A stretch of 10,723 bases of DNA from Isohypsibius dastychi (taxonomy: Eukaryota > Tardigrada > Eutardigrada > Parachela > Isohypsibiidae): positions 1 to 10,723 of the forward strand of contig JAQIWT010001458.1 of NCBI GenBank assembly GCA_034696485.1, given 5' to 3'. This document shows, piece after piece, positions 6,917 to 10,723 of this stretch. Numbering within the stretch: position 1 is the first letter of the stretch; each line of letters starts with the position of its first letter. The position numbers and the translations under genes are program-made. The notes under the pieces were generated by a model. It ran no database searches. It was given only the letters and a program-made list of their open reading frames with translations, and was not told the DNA's origin.

Positions 6917-8086
6917 TGCCCCAATCGACATCGAAAATATCGTCATTCATTCGGACTGCTCTAGTGATCATCATCTTGCTCGGAATCTTCATTATCACTT
7001 TTCTTCTTAATTCAAGATCCGGCTGTCGTTATACACGTTCAAGGGGGGGTGGTGGAGTCAAGTCGATACAGCCTGGTCGACCGATTCTGGATGAAAATGG
7101 ACGCAAAGTAACTCAACCTGGCTTTTCGGATGGTCGAGATGGCAGGAAGGTTGATGAAGTGGTTCCTGAAGACGAGACACTGACCACGACAGCCCACCAC
7201 ACCGAATTTCCACTCACCGAGTTCTCACCTGCCGACCCCAGATCAAACGATACGACTACGGAAGAAGGATCTGATTTGATTACTACGGACACATCGGCGA
7301 TAGTTCAGACAACAGTCACGCAAACTGAGGAAGCGCCAAAATCATCGACTCAGTCATCAAATACTCCCAAAGCGTCCAGACCATACAGTTCCTCATCTGA
7401 CCCCATTAATACGCCGCTCCCACCACAAGTTACTAATTTAGAATCTTCAACAACACGAAAAACCACTTTCGAACCCCTTGTATCGACGGCTCGTCAAGGT
7501 TAACGAAGTTGTGTAGAGTTGGGTTATGGCAGCTTACTTTTCACTTTCACTGCTGTGCAAGCAATGTGGTTCTGGAAACATCGGAGGCATTGTAATTAAG
7601 CATGGAGCACCATGTAGCGATTCAACATCTCTTTCACGTTGCCCGACAGAAACCGATAGCTGTCTATCATTCAATGGGCAGTTTTTGCTGGATTTTGGGA
7701 TGCTAGTTGGTAAGACTTTCTTTGACGGATGAACATATTATGGTCATTGACAGAACGATTTTTAAGAATTCCAAACATGCATCATACTCGAACAGGTCTT
7801 GGCAACACATTCGGTTCTGAAAGACAAACTGTGCGTTGAAGCGGAGTTGGACATGTTCTCCGGCTCGTGGTGCATCAATAAAATACTTCCCAACAGAGGT
7901 AAGCGTTTTATAGTGTGTACGAAGCAGATTAGGGTATATCTACATATCGCCTGTAGCCGTCAAATTGGTTTCCCTCTTTCCCGGTTTCCCTGGGAAACCT
8001 TTTTTGGGTAACTATTTGCAAGGTTTCCCTCCACACCAAATCCTCCAGAGAACTATTTCAAACTATTCTCGCCGACAGGATGTTAG
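6917..8086 (+). CDS. Membrane-anchored protein with Thr/Ser-rich stalk and 8-Cys C-terminal domain (four-exon model)
   Basis: Proposed exons are 6917-7479, 7562-7709, 7767-7898 and 8049-8086. Exon 1 encodes PQSTSKISSFIRTA, a hydrophobic helix (LVIIILLGIFIITFLL), a basic CRYTRSRGGGG segment, a linker with QPGRPILDENGRKVTQPG, and then about 100 residues rich in Thr/Ser, likely O-glycosylated. Exon 2 begins QCGSG and includes CPTETDSCLSF; exon 3 reads EFQTCIILEQ to SGSWCINKILPNR; exon 4 is ENYFKLFSPTGC then TAG. Donors at 7710 (GTAAGA) and 7899 (GTAAGC) are strong; acceptors tttttaag (7766) and cctccag (8048) keep phase 1 throughout. The exon 1-2 junction is less sure: 7480-7561 (phase 0) is preferred because it leaves eight cysteines, while 7499-7532 (34 nt, phase 1) also keeps frame. 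Cysteine spacing is 15-8-6-19-17-12-19. A small extracellular module of Ly6 or nematode ET type is possible, but I do not recognise it firmly. The 5' start is outside the model. Confidence 0.6.
7983..7999. repeat. Perfect hairpin inside the third intron, with dispersed ggtttccct copies
   Basis: ggtttccc, one t, gggaaacc. The 9-mer ggtttccct also occurs near 7967, 8022 and 8375, so this is a small local repeat family overlapping the 150-nt intron 7899-8048. Confidence 0.6.
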
Positions 8087-8119
8087 TCAAGGAGAATGCA
8101 GATTATTGCCAGTAGTTGT

Positions 8120-8125
8120 AATAAA
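8120..8125 (+). terminator. AATAAA poly(A) signal of the 8-Cys gene
   Basis: 34 nt after the stop of exon 4 (8084-8086). Position and spacing support the four-exon model. Confidence 0.65.
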
Positions 8126-8392
8126 TATATTGTCAAAACACAGTATGTTCGGAAGCTTCGACACAGGAGGTCGATTTTCTACGTTTCTGCATACTGAAGC
8201 TGCTCTTGTTCATCTTCAGTATATTCAGTCAACTCAACAGTTGGCCAATCCCCATTTAACTGTAGTTGTTACTTAACTGTTCGTTGTATCAACAAAAGTT
8301 TAAATGATAACGGATAATGAGATTTCCTGCCAACGTCAATGCCGAAATGAACTAGAATGGGGAGCATTACAAATGGTTTCCCTCTAGTGTTG

Positions 8393-8630
8393 TTTACTGA
8401 GTAAATGTCTCAGTAGAAATGTCTATATACTGAGCGTTTTTTGACTTACTGAGTACAGTAAAAGTAAGGTAAATTATTTTGGAAGAGTGCGCAGTACAGT
8501 AACAGTAAGTTAATTTATTAAAACTCGACTGAAAGTAATTAAAATAATCTCTATGACAGTAAATAGCTCTACTTAGTAAACATGATTTACTGAGTAGAAA
8601 AATGTCGCTGAGTACAGCAAAAAGTCGAGT
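8393..8630. repeat. Degenerate CAGTAAA / TTTACTGAGTA repeat array
   Basis: Several variants of gtacagtaaaagtaaggtaaatt (for example around 8453 and 8508) and of the near-palindrome tttactgagtaaa (8393, 8579) occur here, including an inverted pair tacttagtaaa/tttactgagta. The same family reappears at 10311-10470. Likely a transposon-derived or satellite repeat; no coding potential. Confidence 0.6.
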
Positions 8631-8657
8631 CGAACAGCAAATATTCTTTTTTGTCCA

Positions 8658-8695
8658 CCCCCCCCCCACCCAAGGTGGGGGGGGGGGGGGGGGGG
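8658..8695. repeat. C10 and G19 homopolymers forming an inverted pair
   Basis: Ten C at 8658-8667, then acccaaggt, then nineteen G at 8677-8695. The arms can pair as a GC hairpin, and the G run can form a quadruplex. Length is prone to sequencing or assembly error. Confidence 0.8.
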
Positions 8696-9204
8696 CTACA
8701 GACTTCAGAGACATATGATGCGCTGGAGGACGAGGCAAAAAGTTTTGAAAAAGGTTAATCCGATTGGCCGGCTGGCCCGACCCCCCAGTAGAAAAAGTTT
8801 TCAGGCCACGCCTCCCATGAATTCTCGTATACCTATATGTTATAAGGTTTCCAAAAGCTCTGACCCCTGGCATAACCCGCCCCCACCCCTCGCCTGGTCT
8901 GCCTCGCTACGAAAATCTACTCATACTGCTATCTTCTGAGCCAGTGTGAGGGCAGTAGGAGTAGGCCAAGATATTCAGTTTCCCATCATGCAGTTTGTTG
9001 TGCTTTTCGTCATTTGTTGTCCTCAACCCCTGATTTATAAGTGGCTCTCTCTTATCGAAACTCTGAATCCTCTCGTCCGTTTTCTTTTCTGCGGACGTTC
9101 GGAATCTGGAATGTGGAAAGACGAATTCCGACATTGTGGTTGGATCGAAGGAGCATCAGTGACGAAACGGTGGCTGACATTGAATGCACAGATAAATGGC
9201 GTAT
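8696..9204. other. Stretch without a supported gene
   Basis: Overlapping open frames on both strands (8946-9218 and 9041-9244 on plus) compete with each other. None has a recognisable domain. Confidence 0.35.
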
Positions 9205-9453
9205 GTGTGTTGTTTTGACCCTCAAGAGACTGCAGGAAAGGTAGTGAATAACTCGATTAAGGATCTCAGTGGGATCAACCATATCAGAAGGACTGAAGTG
9301 GGATTGTGGCTTCTGAGAAACCGCTTGTCGAGAGTGTCATTCGCTTTATACCAAACTTCCCTGGATGGACTGGGCAAGTTCGAACAGGAATTTATCGAAC
9401 CGCCGTATTCAGGAAATTGGCACAGTAATGCATCAGTCTTTCGAAAATCATAA
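9205..9453 (+). CDS. Possible exon, unrecognised
   Basis: The frame from about 9205 to the TAA at 9451-9453 reads ETAGKVVNNSIKDLSGINH, TEVGLWLLRNRLSRVSFALY and FEQEFIEPPYSGNW, of balanced composition with no low complexity. The opposite strand is open over the same span, there is no clear start, and an acceptor-like ctgcag lies at about 9230. It could be an internal exon, a decayed gene or chance. No family recognised. Confidence 0.2.
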   Translation: MCCFDPQETAGKVVNNSIKDLSGINHIRRTEVGLWLLRNRLSRVSFALYQTSLDGLGKFEQEFIEPPYSGNWHSNASVFRKS

Positions 9454-9500
9454 TTCATAAATATTTGTCTCTGAAATATAGGGTGGACAATGCAGATTTT

Positions 9501-9553
9501 CTAACAAGAAAATCTAACAAGAAAATCTGTTCATTTTCTAACAAGAAAATCTG
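9501..9553. repeat. Three copies of ctaacaagaaaat, foldback-prone
   Basis: Two copies abut (9501-9513, 9514-9526) and a third follows at 9538. Each is preceded or followed by gattttc/gaaaatc, so the block can form short alternative hairpins. Confidence 0.7.
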
Positions 9554-9645
9554 TGAAAAATCTGCGATTTTAGCAGGTATATTTTCTTGCCCTTCCTTCA
9601 TTTATCCACGGATTGGAATATTACATTCTTCAATCCAAATCAATA

Positions 9646-9692
9646 CAGTAAACTTCCGCTATGTGAATAAGGTTTGGCAATTCACATAGCGG
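9646..9692. repeat. Left terminal repeat plus 13-bp subterminal hairpin
   Basis: Within the left end, ccgctatgtgaat (9656-9668) is followed after 11 nt by its exact complement attcacatagcgg (9680-9692). The motif attca(c/g)atagcg recurs at 10102, 10194 and 10210, so there are at least five copies near the two ends, a pattern expected of transposase binding sites. Confidence 0.8.
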
Positions 9693-9858
9693 GTGAAACC
9701 ACAACATTATGCAGGTAGAGGAGACATGTGACGTCAAGAAATCCATGATTTGACCTTTTAGCTTCCGGCAGGAAAAAGCTTAGAAAAGTATTCCAGCGTA
9801 GATTTTATTCACGGAAACCAGTTTTCAGAAGTTCTTTAGCATCAGACTCAGAAAAGTG

Positions 9859-9881
9859 AAAAGCAGCAGCATGCTGCTTTT
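9859..9881. repeat. Perfect 10-bp hairpin within the 587-bp element
   Basis: aaaagcagca, loop gca, tgctgctttt. Confidence 0.7.
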
Positions 9882-9979
9882 CCCTCTGCTGGTCGACAAG
9901 CCCCGGGCTCCATGCAGCTACAATTTTTTTTCTATTCATGATTATTCTCGTAACCTACGGCTGTTCAATCCCAAATTAA

Positions 9980-10074
9980 TTGCAACAAGTCAAAGAAAAA
10001 CGAAAAGAAGCTCGAGAATCAGAAATTCAGAAACTCAGAAATTCAGAAATTCACAACAATGCAGTGATGGATGA
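9980..10074 (+). pseudogene. Short Lys/Glu-rich coding remnant with a strong splice donor
   Basis: After a TAA at 9977-9979 the frame reads LQQVKEKRKEARESEIQKLR and NSEIHNNAVMDE, ending at ga|GTAAGT (GT at 10075-10076), a perfect donor consensus. The KEKRKE segment is comparable to LEKRKEK in the minus-strand remnant of the 922-bp element. It may be the last trace of a transposase C-terminal coiled region. Part of it is built from an AGAAATTC tandem repeat (10021-10052), so chance is a real alternative. Confidence 0.25.
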
Positions 10075-10207
10075 GTAAGTGTACAGGAAAAGGGGTCCAT
10101 CATTCAGATAGCGAAAATCCCCCCGTTTAGCACAATGCTGGACCCTCTACTTAAAGTGGCCCTTACGTCAGGTCGACGACACGAGTCTTGATTATTCAGA
10201 TAGCGAG

Positions 10208-10232
10208 TTATTCACATAGCGGAAGTTTACTG
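10208..10232. repeat. Right terminal inverted repeat of the 587-bp element
   Basis: Exact inverse of 9646-9670, ending gaagtttactg and followed by TA. Confidence 0.88.
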
Positions 10233-10310
10233 TAGTCTCCACATTCACTAAATTTGTTTACGAGAAAAACATTAATTTTCCTGTTTTTGAAGTGTTTCAG
10301 ACGTACGGCC

Positions 10311-10470
10311 TCAGTAAAATCACAGTTTACTGAGTAAGTAAATTAACCCAGAAGCCAGTTCACTCAGTAAAAAGTAAGTAAATTTGATTTGAGGAACCCA
10401 AAAGTACAGTAAAGTAAAGTAGATTTTTTTGGGAGTTGAAAATTCAGTAAATAGTAAGTATGGTAGATTT
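10311..10470. repeat. Second CAGTAAA / TTTACTGAGTA array
   Basis: At least four degenerate copies of cagtaaa-agtaagtaaattt lie near 10312, 10365, 10406 and 10445, about 40-50 bp apart, in the same orientation as copies at 8393-8630. Confidence 0.6.
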
Positions 10471-10723
10471 GAAAAATTAAAGAATACGAGAAAGAAAAGA
10501 GGAAGTAAGGACGATATTTTGTTGTGGTTTAAGCTGGACTGGGGGAGTGGCTGAGTACCCCCTCTTCAGTGGAGGGTAGATAACTCGCAGACCCCTACCG
10601 GCCAGATATAGAAGGCATTTTGCATGTAGTAAGTAAGATTTATTACCTCTTCCTTGGTTTAGGAAGCAGTGACATTTTAAACCAGTCACGGTTTACAAAT
10701 ACTGCCAAAATAATAATGGCAAG
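10471..10723. other. Right edge, no recognised feature
   Basis: A minus-strand frame (10477-10689) is open but has no recognisable product and lies beside repeat sequence. Nothing further is supported. Confidence 0.35.

Larger units (their letters stand above)
9646..10232. mobile_element. 587-bp TA-flanked inverted-repeat transposon (pogo/mariner-like, MITE-type)
   Basis: The left 25 bp beginning CAGTAAACTTCCGCTATGTG (9646-9670) is matched exactly in inverse at 10208-10232. Both sides are flanked by TA (9644-9645, 10233-10234). The CAGT start, TA duplication and multiple subterminal motif copies fit pogo/Tigger-like elements. No complete transposase is present; a short Lys/Glu-rich fragment (9980-10074) may be what remains. 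Perfectly identical ends suggest a fairly recent insertion. Confidence 0.88.

Noticed and set aside
8394-8873. 159-codon minus-strand frame including poly-Pro
   Set aside because: Pro run is the G19/C10 tract; the remainder crosses degenerate repeats with no recognisable domain.
9501-10052. CRISPR-like array
   Set aside because: Repeat units are 8-13 bp, not separated by unique spacers of constant length, and the genome is eukaryotic.
1-10723. tRNA or rRNA genes
   Set aside because: No stretch with convincing A/B box pairs or rRNA core sequence was seen by eye on either strand; a tRNAscan run would settle it.

Overview
This window is eukaryotic, from an invertebrate animal with compact genes. 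The support is AATAAA poly(A) signals, credible GT-AG introns of 51-60 nt (4936-4994 and 7710-7766), split reading frames that rejoin in phase, and TA-flanked DNA transposons of the Tc1/mariner/pogo superfamily. Very short introns, T-rich acceptors (ttttcag, tttttaag), an AAAAATG start context and TGATAA boxes upstream of a gene would suit a nematode, but nothing here proves the phylum.

Layout, left to right. (1) 62-342 is the last exon of a chymotrypsin-fold (S1) serine protease with a Gly/Asn-rich tail and a poly(A) signal at 697. (2) 343-1956 is mostly non-coding, with one unrecognised open frame (1276-1581). (3) 1957-2040 carries a GATA-type palindrome and further TGATAA boxes. It precedes 2065-3132, a low-complexity structural-type protein with ten 8-residue Ser-Tyr-Asn-Pro-Ala-Pro repeats followed by an Asn/Tyr/Gly-rich half. 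The halves share one frame but are separated by a single in-frame TAA, which a 51-nt GT-AG segment could remove. (4) About 3291-5236 (possibly to 5277) encodes a predicted single-pass membrane protein with a Ser/Pro-rich stalk, a 26-Cys block and a Lys-rich tail of 15-residue repeats; a 59-nt phase-1 intron joins two frames exactly. (5) 5706-6627 is a DNA transposon with 127-bp terminal inverted repeats and a decayed minus-strand 3' exon resembling a pogo/Tigger-type transposase C-terminus. (6) 6917-8086 is a second membrane-anchored gene whose start resembles that of (4). Its four-exon model ends in an 8-Cys domain and a poly(A) signal at 8120. (7) 8393-10723 is repeat-dominated: degenerate CAGTAAA arrays, a C10/G19 pair, and a 587-bp TA-flanked inverted-repeat element (9646-10232).

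The three central genes look like secreted or cell-surface products: a Tyr/Asn/Pro structural-type protein and two membrane-anchored proteins with low-complexity stalks and Cys-rich ends. The two membrane proteins look like diverged tandem duplicates with a transposon between them. No function can be assigned to them from sequence alone, and no operon, CRISPR array, tRNA or rRNA was recognised.
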